64,000 nt of DNA from Spartobacteria bacterium (GTDB taxonomy: Bacteria; Verrucomicrobiota; Verrucomicrobiia; Chthoniobacterales; UBA10450), in assembly GCA_003134785.1 (NCBI GenBank), contig PLCN01000025.1, positions 124,001 to 188,000 of the forward strand. Direction: 5' to 3'. Below are positions 16,694-25,217 of the stretch, one piece after another (position 1 is the stretch's first letter; each line of letters starts with the position of its first letter). The position numbers and the translations under genes were made by a program. The notes under the pieces are model-generated. The model was not told where the DNA came from. It searched no databases and saw only the letters and a list, made by a program, of their open reading frames with translations.

Positions 16694-17776
16694 TCGTCAT
16701 CGGCCGCGATCTCCCGGCCAAACAAATGGCGGTCGTGTTGCGAAAGGAAGTCGGAACCGAAGGAGTCCTCGTCGATTTGGAACGCTTCGGATTCGGCGCC
16801 CGATCGAAATCGGCACGGGACGATTCGTTCTGCGCCGAGTTTTCGCCGGAATGGCGAGAGACGCGCAACTCCGATCGCCACGCCGACGGCTACGCCAAGC
16901 GCCACTCCGATCGCAACTGCCACGCCGACTCCGACACCGGGAGGCACAGCTACGCCTACGCCGACACCTACTCCCACACCGGGCGGGACTCCAGCCCAGG
17001 CGTTGAACATCTCGACCCGGCTGCGGGTAGATATAGGGGACGAGGTCATGATCGGTGGCTTCATCATCACGGGCAACGCTTCCAAGCCGGTGGTGCTGCG
17101 TGGGCTCGGGCCTTCCCTCGTAAATTCCGGGGTACCGGCGGCCACGGTCTTGAACGATCCTGTGCTGGAGCTACGCAGAGCCAATGGCTCGTTGATCATG
17201 AAGAACGACAACTGGAAGGATGACCAGCGATCGCTCATTGAAGGGACTGCCTTCCAGCCCACCGACGATTGCGAATCGGTCATCCTGGCGACATTGCCGC
17301 CGGCCAATTACACGGTCATTCTAAGAGGCAGCGGACAAACGGCGGGCGTCGGGCTGGTGGAAGTTTACGATAACAACCAGGCGATTGACTCGGCGCTGGG
17401 GAATATCAGCACCCGCGGCTTTGTCCAGACGGATAACATCATGATCGGTGGCTTTATCCTAGGAGGGAATCACAACAACACTAGGATTGCCGTGCGCGGG
17501 CTTGGGCCATCGCTGGCTCAATATGGTTTGAGTAACGTGCTGGCTGATCCAACTCTGGAGTTACACAACGCCAATGGCGCGATCATGGTGACGAATGACA
17601 ACTGGACGGATGACCCAGTGATGGCGGCGCAATTGATCGCCAACGGTCTCGCCCTGCAAAACCCGAAGGAATCCGGCATCTTCATCACGCTGCCGCCCGG
17701 GCAATTCACGGCTATCCTGGTGGGGAAGGACGGCGGCACCGGGATCGGGCTGGTGGAGATCTACAATCTCAAGTAG
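16694..17776 (+). pseudogene. Headless copy of the duplicated NISTRGFV/GGFII domain protein
   Basis: In one frame, open from the TGA at 16691, a Thr/Pro linker (ATPTATPSATPIATATPTP and a second TPTP run, 16865-16995) leads into two complete domains of the shared type. These are NISTRLRVDIGDEVMIGGFII...GVGLVEVYD and NISTRGFVQTDNIMIGGFIL...GIGLVEIYNLK. No ATG or GTG precedes the linker in this frame; the first initiator-like codon is TTG at 17003, inside the domain. The linker proves that protein once continued upstream, so an N-terminal signal-bearing part has been lost or frame-shifted away. Expression is doubtful unless a sequencing frameshift explains it. Confidence 0.6.
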
Positions 17777-17818
17777 CAAAAGCAGTGACGAGTGACATGT
17801 GACGAGTTGGCTGGGGTT

Positions 17819-18934
17819 TCAGCGGGCCCGGGACGCAATGTGGTGGCGCAGCTGGAGGAAAGGGCGCTCGACGGCGAGGAACAGGATGGTGGCGGCGGCG
17901 TAAACGCAGAACTCGACACCGATGAGAGCAATGACGGACGTTAGCGGGATGTCGTGAGTGGAACAGAATTGCGCGACGAAATGGATGACGAGCTTCTGCA
18001 CCAGATACGCGCTGTAGGCGATGCTGGCGATGAAGGCTGCGCCGGGAATTTTGACTCGGCGAAAGGGCAACCGCGGACTAACGGCGCAGACGAGGAGGGC
18101 GGCCATGCCGAGCGCGACGAGAAGGAATTGCCAGATACAGGTGGTCACGGTGATTACTCCGGGTTCCTCGATCCAGAAGGCGCAAACGATGAGCACGAGG
18201 CCCGGCAGCCAGAGCCAGGGCGAGAAGTGGATGAGGCGTTGCCACCATAGCGGCCGGAATTTTTCGATCGCGCCCAGTCCGACGCCGAAGACGAGAGGAT
18301 CGAGACGGGTCCAGGTCGCGTAGTAGATCAAGGTTTGGAAACCGCGGAACGAGACACCGCCGTCGCCGAGATTTTGCCGAGCCAGGAACCAGCGAAGCCC
18401 CAGGCCGCCGAGCACGATGGCGCATGGAACGATGAGCGTGGCGCGGCGGGAGCGAATCACGAGTAGCAAAACGAGCGGGAGGAGAAGATAGAACTGGTCT
18501 TCGACGGCGAGCGACCAGGCGTGGGAGAAGGCGGTGCCGCCGCGCAGCCCGATGTTTTGGACGGAAAGAAGAAATTTCCAGGCCGGAAACATTTCGGGGT
18601 ACTCGCGCCACGAAGGCAGCAGGAAATAGATGGCGAGGATAACGAGGTAGGCCGGCAGGATGCGCAGGGCACGGCGGGCGAAGAAGCGCCCGAGCTTGAT
18701 CCTCTGCCCGCGCGCGATGGGCGCGAGCAGTTGTCCGCCGATCAGGTAACCGCTGAGGACGAAAAACAGATCGACCCCGATCCAACCGAACCGATGCACC
18801 TGGCCGGGTAGCGGGAAACCCATGATGCCGGCGTGATAGATGACAACAATGATGATCGCGAGAGCGCGAAGAAGATCGAGACCGGGCTGGCGCTCGCGAT
18901 TTCTAAAGCGCGGATCGATTGCGGTCTCACTCAC
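17819..18934 (-). CDS. Acyltransferase 3 family membrane protein
   Basis: A 371-residue integral membrane protein with about ten helices, of the OafA/YrhL acyltransferase-3 type that transfers acetyl or other acyl groups onto surface glycans. Family marks are PGLDLLRALAIIIVVIYHAG (conserved catalytic His in helix 1), FGWIGVDLFFVLSGYLIGGQL and FFARRALRILPAYLV, then AWSLAVEDQFYLLLPL. Full length and intact. No glycan operon surrounds it, so the substrate is unknown. Confidence 0.9.
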   Translation of the reverse strand: MSETAIDPRFRNRERQPGLDLLRALAIIIVVIYHAGIMGFPLPGQVHRFGWIGVDLFFVLSGYLIGGQLLAPIARGQRIKLGRFFARRALRILPAYLVILAIYFLLPSWREYPEMFPAWKFLLSVQNIGLRGGTAFSHAWSLAVEDQFYLLLPLVLLLVIRSRRATLIVPCAIVLGGLGLRWFLARQNLGDGGVSFRGFQTLIYYATWTRLDPLVFGVGLGAIEKFRPLWWQRLIHFSPWLWLPGLVLIVCAFWIEEPGVITVTTCIWQFLLVALGMAALLVCAVSPRLPFRRVKIPGAAFIASIAYSAYLVQKLVIHFVAQFCSTHDIPLTSVIALIGVEFCVYAAATILFLAVERPFLQLRHHIASRAR

Positions 18935-19225
18935 AGGTTCATCGACGCGCGGAAGGTAGCAGACCGCCGCGTAATCTGTCGACGAATCGTTTGCCGGAGC
19001 TAGATGCGAGACCTGAGGGTTATTGGCCGCGGCCGGTCAGCGCAGCGCGCTGACCCTACCTTACGAATTTGGACTCAAGCACGACTGAAGAAGATTCGCG
19101 CATGCTTTTTGAAGGTGGCTTCAAGGCTTGGATCGAGCGGAAGCGGTAGAAGCTTTCGGCGCGCCGCGAGTAAGCCGCGGCGCGCCGACAAGGTTACAGA
19201 TCAGAAGTCAACGGGAGAGCGGATA
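18935..19225. other. Intergenic region
   Basis: 291 bases between the acyltransferase start and the DUF1579 gene stop. Apart from the hairpin at 19156-19188 and a small inverted run GGTCAGCGCAGCGCGCTGACC (about 19034-19054), nothing gene-like is seen. Confidence 0.4.
19156..19188 (-). terminator. Perfect 13-bp hairpin downstream of DUF1579 gene
   Basis: The arms TCGGCGCGCCGCG and CGCGGCGCGCCGA enclose a 7-nt loop, 38 nt after the stop of the minus-strand DUF1579 gene. No U-run follows, so it may be a weak or Rho-assisted terminator or just a palindromic repeat. Confidence 0.4.
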
Positions 19226-19918
19226 CTATTTCTTGCGCGTGCAATCGATCTCCAACGTCTTCGTTTCGCCGGCGCCGCGGTCTTCGAAGAATTCAAGGGT
19301 GTGATGATTGGCATCGGTGATTTTGAGAGTCTGGCGGACTTTGGATTTCACTCCCGGCATCGCGTCATATTCCGAGGTGTAGGTGAGGGTTTTTGTAGCG
19401 GGGTCATAGGTGCCTTCCGACAGTATGATACCGGTGCCCATGTTATCGATCCAGGAGGAGACAAATTTTTTCTTCGCGTTGTCGTAGCCATCGGTCGCAA
19501 TGCCCTTGAACGCCATGTCCTTCATCTTGCCGTCCGCGCCGGGCATCTTAAAGCTGCCGGTGTTTTCAGTGGTAAAATAACGGCCGTCCATGATCGCCTT
19601 GCAGACCGCCGTGCCGGTGGATTTGTCGGGCGGTGCGCCGGGCGCCATCCACATCGAGACGCTGTAGGTCCAATTTCCGACCAAGGTCGCCAGGAGCTTG
19701 TGATTCTCATTCAGCTTCGACATCTCCATCATGTATTGCATCTCCGCTGCGCTCGGCTGCGAGCTGGTGGTTGCCGGACTGGCGGCGGTAGTAGCGGTTG
19801 GCGGGCTGCTGCTCACGGTAGGTGGACTTGTCTTAGCCGACGGGACTTGGGCGAAGGCAACGGATGCGCCGGCGACGAGGACCGTCAGTGATTTCAGCGA
19901 GGTGGTGAGAATATTCAT
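19226..19918 (-). CDS. Secreted DUF1579 protein
   Basis: A 230-residue protein whose start at 19918 gives a signal peptide (MNILTTSLKSLTVLVAGASV...AFAQ). A Thr/Ser/Pro-rich linker follows, then the DUF1579 domain at about residues 75-225: LVGNWTYSVSMWMAPG, GRYFTTENTGSF, GIATDGYDNAKKKFVSSWIDNMGTG and YDPATKTLTYTSEYD. The family adopts a lipocalin-like barrel of unknown ligand. Likely periplasmic. Monocistronic. Confidence 0.85.
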   Translation of the reverse strand: MNILTTSLKSLTVLVAGASVAFAQVPSAKTSPPTVSSSPPTATTAASPATTSSQPSAAEMQYMMEMSKLNENHKLLATLVGNWTYSVSMWMAPGAPPDKSTGTAVCKAIMDGRYFTTENTGSFKMPGADGKMKDMAFKGIATDGYDNAKKKFVSSWIDNMGTGIILSEGTYDPATKTLTYTSEYDAMPGVKSKVRQTLKITDANHHTLEFFEDRGAGETKTLEIDCTRKK

Positions 19919-20089
19919 GGGGCGATCCTGCCAAGGCGCATCCGGCAGCGTCAAGCTTTTGCGGGAGAGATGTAGAGGCGGTTTTGGCAACCGCCTGTTG
20001 TTTTGATTAGGTGCTTGGCACAAGCACGTCTAAACCTGCGAAGCGAATCCTAACCCGAGCGAAATCCATGCGTCGCGCGGTGGCGCAAC

Positions 20090-21559
20090 TTACGGCAAGG
20101 AGGCAGCGATCCGAGCTACAAGCGCCATGGGCCAGAGGCCTAGAAGGACAATTCCGGCCGCCAGAAGTGTAAGCGAGAGCTCTTGTAGGAAATCGAGTTT
20201 GATAGAACTGGATGGTTCAGAGTTCTGGTTGTCGGTTCCAGGCTCGGAAAAGATTGCCTTGAGCACGGCGAGGTAATAATAGAGCGAGACGAAACTGCCG
20301 AGCAGCGCTAAGGCGACGAGCCAGAGCAGCCCGTGATTTTCGCCCGCGCGCATCGCCGCGCTGAAGAGGTAGAATTTTCCGAAGAATCCTGCGAGCGGCG
20401 GCAAGCCGGCCAGCGAGAGCATGAAGATCGCCATGCAACCGGCCAGCAAAGGCGAGCGCGACCGCAGCGCTGAGAAATGACTGAGGTCGTCGCCGCCAAT
20501 TTCGCGGCGCACCAGTGCAACGACGCCGAACGCGCCGACGAGAGTGAAGGCGTAAACGGTGGTGTAGAAGAGCGTGGCGCCAAATCCTTCGCGCCCGCCT
20601 GCCACCAAACCGAGCAAGGTGTAGCCGGCGTGCGCGACGGCGGAGTAGGCGAGCAGGCGCCGGACATTAGACTGGGCGAGCGCGACGAGATTGCCGATGA
20701 CGATGGACAAAGCGGCCAGCGCAGCCAGGACCGGCGACCACCCGGCAATCAGCCCGTGCCACGCGGCGCTGCCGTGGGCCGGGCCGAAGCCAACGAGCAC
20801 GATTTTTCCCAGCACGACAAATGACGCCACCTTCGAGCCCGACGCGATGAACGCAGCGGAAGGAATCGGCGCGCCTTGATACGTGTCTGGCGCCCAAAGA
20901 TGGAAAGGAGCCGCCGCGATTTTGAAGGCGAACCCGATGAGAGTCATGACTATTCCGGCGGCAAGAAGCGGTGATATAGGGCCGCCAGTTATTTTCTGCC
21001 CAATCGCGACGAGCCCGGTGGTGCCGCACACGCCGTAAACGAAACTCAACCCAAAAAGCGTGAACGCGCTCGCCGTGCTGCCGAAGAGGAAATACTTGAG
21101 CCCGGCTTCCGCCGAACGCGGGTCGCTTTTATCGAACCCGGCCATGACGTAGAGCGACAGCCCGGTTAGTTCGAGGCCGATGAAAATCATGAGCAGCTCT
21201 TCACTGCCGACGAGGAGCATGAGTCCGATGGTGGCGAGCAAAAGAAGGGCGAAATATTCGCCGCGGTTACGCGGAGTACTTTCGCCGCGGGCGAGAATCA
21301 CGGTGAAAAAAGCGAGCGCAAGACAGATGATTTTGAAGAGCGACGTGAGGGGAGTGATGACCAGCATGCCGCCGAAGAGAGTCGCGTGCTGCGGCAACAT
21401 GAGGACCGCCGCCGCCGCGAAGAGGAGGCCCGCGGCGGCAACAGCAGAACAAATTCCAGTTCCACGCTGAGCCATGAGTCCGAGGGCGAGGACTACAAGC
21501 GCGGTCACCACGACGACCACTTCCGGCGCAGCGAGCTTGAGGAGGTCGAGGTAGTTCAT
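20090..21559 (-). CDS. nuoN: NADH-quinone oxidoreductase subunit N
   Basis: A 489-residue antiporter-like membrane subunit of complex I. The start at 21559 (MNYLDLLKLAAPE) directly follows an inverted-repeat element, whose end must supply its ribosome-binding region. Key residues are present: a Glu in GSEELLMIFIGLELTGLSLYV, a Lys in FKIAAAPFHLWAPDTYQGAP, and SNVRRLLAYSAVAHAGYTLLG. It is the last gene of the leftward nuo string; no gene follows before the DUF1579 locus. Confidence 0.94.
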   Translation of the reverse strand: MNYLDLLKLAAPEVVVVVTALVVLALGLMAQRGTGICSAVAAAGLLFAAAAVLMLPQHATLFGGMLVITPLTSLFKIICLALAFFTVILARGESTPRNRGEYFALLLLATIGLMLLVGSEELLMIFIGLELTGLSLYVMAGFDKSDPRSAEAGLKYFLFGSTASAFTLFGLSFVYGVCGTTGLVAIGQKITGGPISPLLAAGIVMTLIGFAFKIAAAPFHLWAPDTYQGAPIPSAAFIASGSKVASFVVLGKIVLVGFGPAHGSAAWHGLIAGWSPVLAALAALSIVIGNLVALAQSNVRRLLAYSAVAHAGYTLLGLVAGGREGFGATLFYTTVYAFTLVGAFGVVALVRREIGGDDLSHFSALRSRSPLLAGCMAIFMLSLAGLPPLAGFFGKFYLFSAAMRAGENHGLLWLVALALLGSFVSLYYYLAVLKAIFSEPGTDNQNSEPSSSIKLDFLQELSLTLLAAGIVLLGLWPMALVARIAASLP

Positions 21560-21560
21560 C

Positions 21561-21687
21561 TGGGTAGCGCACGCGCCCTCGCGTGCTGGTTTTGGCGCCT
21601 CGCCAAAATGAACTTGGCTTTCGTCAGCGGCAAAGTGCGCAAGTGCGAGGGCGCGATCGCCCGCACGCGAGGCGCGTGCGCTCCCCA
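21561..21687. repeat. Long inverted-repeat element, nuoM-nuoN gap
   Basis: The ends TGGGTAGCGCACGCG...GCGTGC (21561-21586) and GCACGCGAGGCGCGTGCG...CCCCA (21663-21687) are complementary apart from one mismatch and one extra base. An internal small stem GGCGCCTCGCC is also present. It fills almost the whole gap between nuoM and nuoN and touches the nuoN start. Confidence 0.8.
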
Positions 21688-21707
21688 ATCAAGGAATTCG
21701 TGCGTTG

Positions 21708-23171
21708 TCATTTCAAGAACTTCATGGCTTCCACTGCGGGCAGAATCCGATCGAGTAAAAGTTTTGGATAAAGCCCGATGACCAGCGTGGCGAAAATCAG
21801 CAGACAGGCGCCGAGTTTTTCGGGGAACGTGATCGGGACCAAGCGTTCATCAGACGTCACAGAGGGTGTCCCTTCAGAAAGAGAAGCCGCATCGGAAAAG
21901 AAGGTCTTCTTCAACGCGCGCAGGGTGAACGCCGCTCCGAGCACCATCCCGGCGCCGGTGATCAAAACCGCCAATGGGTAGGCTTTCCACGTGCCGAGAA
22001 GAATCGTGATCTCGGCCGCGAATCCGCTGAAACCAGGAATGCCCATCGATGCCGCTGAGGCAATGACGAACGAAAAGGCGGCGAAGGGAAGCGCGTGCGT
22101 CAGTCGCATGCGCGACAAGTCGTTGAGATCGCGTGTGTGGGTGCGGCGGTAGATCATGCGGCCGGCTACGGCGAAGAGCAGGGCTGCGATCACGCCATGC
22201 GAAAACATTTGCAGCACGGCGCCGCCGATCCCGAGCACGTTGGCTGTGGCCAATCCGAGCAGCACAAAGCCCATGTGACTCACGCTCGAGTAGCCGATGA
22301 CAAATTTCAGATCGCGCTGCCGCAATGCCACCGCGGCGGCGTAAACAATCCCGATCACACCGAGCAGGGCGATCCATTTGCTCCACATGAGAAATCCGTC
22401 CGGAAAAAGATTCATCGCCACGCGCAACGCGGAGTAGGCGCCGAGTTTCATCACGATGCCGGCGAGCAGCATCGAACCTGCGGTAGGCGCTGCGACGTGA
22501 CCGGTCGGCGCCCAGGTGTGCAGCGGCCAGATGCCCGCGAGCACGGCGAAACCGAGGAACATCACCGGGAACGCCCATGCCTGAAATTGCAACGGGAATT
22601 TGTATTGCGAGAGTTGGTGCAGATCCAGCGATCCAGCGGTGACATAGGCGGCGACGATGGTGAGAAAGACCAGCGTGCCGCCCAGAAACGAATAGAGCGT
22701 CAGTTTCATCGCGCCGTATTCCTTGTTGGTCGATCCCCAGATCGCGATGAGGAAATATTTCGGCACGATCACGAGCTCGTAGAAGACGAAGAGCAAAAAC
22801 AAATCGGCGCTGAGGAAGACGCCATACGATCCGCCGATTACGAGCAGCAGCCAAAAGAAAAACTCGTTAGGCCGGTGGTCGACATCCCAGGAGAAGAGGA
22901 CGGCGCTTACCGCGGTCAAACCCGTGACTAGCGCGAGCGTGAGACTGATGCCATCGGCCGCGAGGTGATATTCCATCCCAAGCGGGGGGACCCAGGGGAC
23001 GCGAATGATTGTCGCAAAAGTTCCCACATCGAGCGCGGTAAAAAATGCCATCAAGCTCGTCCCGAATCCCGCAAGTGCAGTAGCCAGAGCGATCCAGCGC
23101 GCGACGGGACGCGGCAGGCAAAGCAGCAATAACGCACCCGCAAACGTGAGGTAGATGGTCCAGGCGATCAT
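21708..23171 (-). CDS. nuoM: NADH-quinone oxidoreductase subunit M, second paralogue
   Basis: A 487-residue antiporter-like complex I subunit. The start at 23171 (MIAWTIYLTFAG) overlaps the ORF6N stop by 4 nt. NuoM character: FYELVIVPKYFLIAIWG (conserved Glu of helix 5), HTWAPTGHVAAPTAGSMLLAGIVMKLGAY, GYSSVSHMGFVLLG. Where E. coli NuoM has the helix 7 lysine (FAVK before the HTW motif), this protein reads FAVLAGIWPLHTW, so the lysine is Leu. The helix 8 Lys (IVMK) remains. It is the second of two nuoM genes; its proton channel may differ from the other copy. Confidence 0.92.
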   Translation of the reverse strand: MIAWTIYLTFAGALLLLCLPRPVARWIALATALAGFGTSLMAFFTALDVGTFATIIRVPWVPPLGMEYHLAADGISLTLALVTGLTAVSAVLFSWDVDHRPNEFFFWLLLVIGGSYGVFLSADLFLLFVFYELVIVPKYFLIAIWGSTNKEYGAMKLTLYSFLGGTLVFLTIVAAYVTAGSLDLHQLSQYKFPLQFQAWAFPVMFLGFAVLAGIWPLHTWAPTGHVAAPTAGSMLLAGIVMKLGAYSALRVAMNLFPDGFLMWSKWIALLGVIGIVYAAAVALRQRDLKFVIGYSSVSHMGFVLLGLATANVLGIGGAVLQMFSHGVIAALLFAVAGRMIYRRTHTRDLNDLSRMRLTHALPFAAFSFVIASAASMGIPGFSGFAAEITILLGTWKAYPLAVLITGAGMVLGAAFTLRALKKTFFSDAASLSEGTPSVTSDERLVPITFPEKLGACLLIFATLVIGLYPKLLLDRILPAVEAMKFLK

Positions 23172-23737
23172 GGGCTCTGGATTGGGGAGCACACGCGCCT
23201 CGCGTGTTGTTTTCGGCGCCTCGCCGAAAAGTTTCTTCTCATACGAATGCCGTCAACGGCTGCTCTAGTCAGAGGAAGTTCACGATGGCGTGGGCGCCAT
23301 CGCCGGCCCGCGAGGCGCGTGCGCACCCCGACGCGTTTTTCGAGCTCGGAGAATTTTCGCGCGAGTTCCCGATTTGTTTCGAGCGCTTCGCGCAGTCTAA
23401 CGAACCCGCGCATGATGGCGATGTTAACTTTTACGGCGCGCTGACTCCTTAACACGCTTGAAAGCATCGCTACCCCTTGTTCGGTGAAGGCGTAAGGCCG
23501 GCTTCGCGAGCCGCCCCAACTTGAAATCACAAATTGTGATTTCAAGTTCGCAAACTCTTTGGCCGTTAGCTGGAAGACAAAGTCCTCGGGAAAGCGATCC
23601 GCGTTCCGTTTCATCGCCTGCGTCACGGCGCCGACGGTCACTTCATAAAGAGAAGCCAAGTCCTGACTCAACATTTGACCACGCAGATGTAGGATGCGTT
23701 GTGCGATTCGTTCTGCGGGAATGATTTCGCGTTTCAT
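23168..23737 (-). CDS. ORF6N-domain DNA-binding-type protein with altered C-terminus
   Basis: A 189-residue protein starting MKREIIPAERIAQRILHLRG. Residues about 5-95 match the ORF6N/KilA-N-related domain found in phage and accessory genes (RGQMLSQDLASLYEVTVGAVTQAMKRN, RFPEDFVFQLT, GGSRSRPYAFTEQGVAMLSSVL). A short helix (LREALETNRELARKFSELEKR) follows. The last ~50 residues are Arg-rich and are the translation of an inverted-repeat element (23182-23331), so the native C-terminus was probably lost to an insertion. It lies between two nuoM genes, 7 nt after one and overlapping the other by ATGA. Probably a mobile passenger gene, not a complex I subunit. Confidence 0.75.
   Translation of the reverse strand: MKREIIPAERIAQRILHLRGQMLSQDLASLYEVTVGAVTQAMKRNADRFPEDFVFQLTAKEFANLKSQFVISSWGGSRSRPYAFTEQGVAMLSSVLRSQRAVKVNIAIMRGFVRLREALETNRELARKFSELEKRVGVRTRLAGRRWRPRHRELPLTRAAVDGIRMRRNFSARRRKQHARRVCSPIQSP
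23182..23331. repeat. Long inverted-repeat element inside ORF6N 3' end
   Basis: The left end TTGGGGAGCACACGCGCCTC (from 23182) and right end GGCGCGTGCGCACCCCGA (to 23331) are complementary with about four mismatches over 25 bases. The body shares GGCGCCTCGCCGAAAA with the element at 21561-21687. It supplies the C-terminal codons of the ORF6N gene. Confidence 0.75.
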
Positions 23738-23744
23738 TCCGGGT

Positions 23745-25217
23745 TCAGGCAAACAAGCGCGCCATTTGAATGACGGTTGCGTTAAAGATGTTGAAAGCGA
23801 ACTGCGGCGCGATGCCAAGGGCAAACATGAGCAGCGTCACGGGAACGACGATCCATTTCTCGCTTCGTTTGAGATCGGGAAAAGCGTTGCAACTTGCCGT
23901 GAGTGGTCCGCTGAAGAGAGCCTGCATCGCGCGGAGAAAGACGATCGCGGTGAAAAGCAAGCCGAGCGTGGCCAGGGCTGTTGGCCAGGGCGCGAGTGCG
24001 AAAGAGCCTTTGAAGATGAGAAACTCGCCGATGAAGCCGTTTAGCCCGGGCAGGCCTAACGACGAGAACATCGCGACGCTCATCCATCCGCAAAGAAGGG
24101 GAGCGCACTGCATCAGCCCGCCGAAATCGTTAAGGCCGCGGAGGCCGCGGCGTTGTTCCAGTAATCCGACGTAGTAGAACAACGCGGCCGCAGTGATGCC
24201 GTGATTGAAGATTTGCATGAACACGCCGCTCAAGGCGGCCTGCATTTCCGCCAAAGGCCGCGTGGCCGACGCTGTCACTGCGAAGAGGCCGAGCATGCAA
24301 TAGCCAAGATGGTTGATCGAAAGGTAGGCGATCATCCGTTTCAAATCGGATTGGGCCCACGCTGCTAGCGACGCGAGAACGATTGAGCAAACCGCGAGCG
24401 CGAGCAGCCAGGGGCCGAGGATTTTGATTTCGTGCGGAAAGAGCGGAAGGAGCAGGCGCACGAAACCGGAAACGCCCATTTTGGAAAGCACACCCGTGAG
24501 CACCATCGAGACGCCAGTGGGCGCGCTCTCGTACGCATCGGGCAGCCAGGTGTGAAAAGGAAAGAGCGGCACTTTCACCGCGAGACCGAGAAAGATCCCG
24601 CCGAAGGCGAGCCACGCCATCTTGCCGGTGAGCAAGCCAGTCTTTCCGAGTTCCGCGAGCGCGGCGAAATCGAAGGTGCCTTTTGCGAGATAAATTCCGA
24701 GAAACGAAAGCAGCATCGCGACGCTGCCCAGAAAGGTGTAAACGAAAAATTTCGTCGCGGCGCGGTCGCGGTTGGCGCCGCCCCAGATTTTGATGAGCAG
24801 GAACGCGGGGATGAGGCTCATCTCGTAGAACAAGAACCAGAGAATGAAATTCTGAGCGGTGAACGTGCCGAAGAGCGCCGATTGCATCAGCAACATCAGC
24901 GCGCAGAAACCGCGACCGGTGCGTTGCGCGAAAAACGCGAAAGGGAAAACGAGCGAAGTCAGAAACACCAGGAGCAGACTCAGGCCGTCGATGCCCACGA
25001 GGTATTCGGCGCCAATGGTGGGAATCCAGGCGTGGCGTTCCATCAACTGAAGGCCGGCGGCGGCGGTGTCGAAATTTCGCCACAACAAGAACGCTGCAAT
25101 AGCGGTAAGCGCGTTGAATCCGAGCGCGATGCCGCGGGCGTGGCTCTCCCGCGCGATGCTCATGAAAAGAGCGCCGACCAGCGGAAGGAGGATCAGCGCG
25201 GAGATCAGGTGAGCCAT
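23745..25217 (-). CDS. nuoM: NADH-quinone oxidoreductase subunit M, first paralogue
   Basis: A 490-residue antiporter-like complex I subunit with 14 predicted helices. It retains the canonical charged residues: Glu in FYEMSLIPAFLLIKIWG, Lys in LAVKVPLFPFHTWLPDAYES and Lys in VLTGVLSKMG, plus the amphipathic AWAQSDLKRMIAYLSINHLGYCMLG. Its start overlaps the end of nuoL by 13 nt, so it is coupled to nuoL. This copy looks like the standard NuoM, whereas the one further downstream diverges at the helix 7 lysine. Confidence 0.94.
   Translation of the reverse strand: MAHLISALILLPLVGALFMSIARESHARGIALGFNALTAIAAFLLWRNFDTAAAGLQLMERHAWIPTIGAEYLVGIDGLSLLLVFLTSLVFPFAFFAQRTGRGFCALMLLMQSALFGTFTAQNFILWFLFYEMSLIPAFLLIKIWGGANRDRAATKFFVYTFLGSVAMLLSFLGIYLAKGTFDFAALAELGKTGLLTGKMAWLAFGGIFLGLAVKVPLFPFHTWLPDAYESAPTGVSMVLTGVLSKMGVSGFVRLLLPLFPHEIKILGPWLLALAVCSIVLASLAAWAQSDLKRMIAYLSINHLGYCMLGLFAVTASATRPLAEMQAALSGVFMQIFNHGITAAALFYYVGLLEQRRGLRGLNDFGGLMQCAPLLCGWMSVAMFSSLGLPGLNGFIGEFLIFKGSFALAPWPTALATLGLLFTAIVFLRAMQALFSGPLTASCNAFPDLKRSEKWIVVPVTLLMFALGIAPQFAFNIFNATVIQMARLFA

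Noticed and set aside
16543-17223. 226-codon plus-strand frame read as a protein
   Set aside because: Its second half is the out-of-phase shadow of the Thr/Pro linker and first domain (His/Asp/Arg/Ser-rich), so it is not the true frame.
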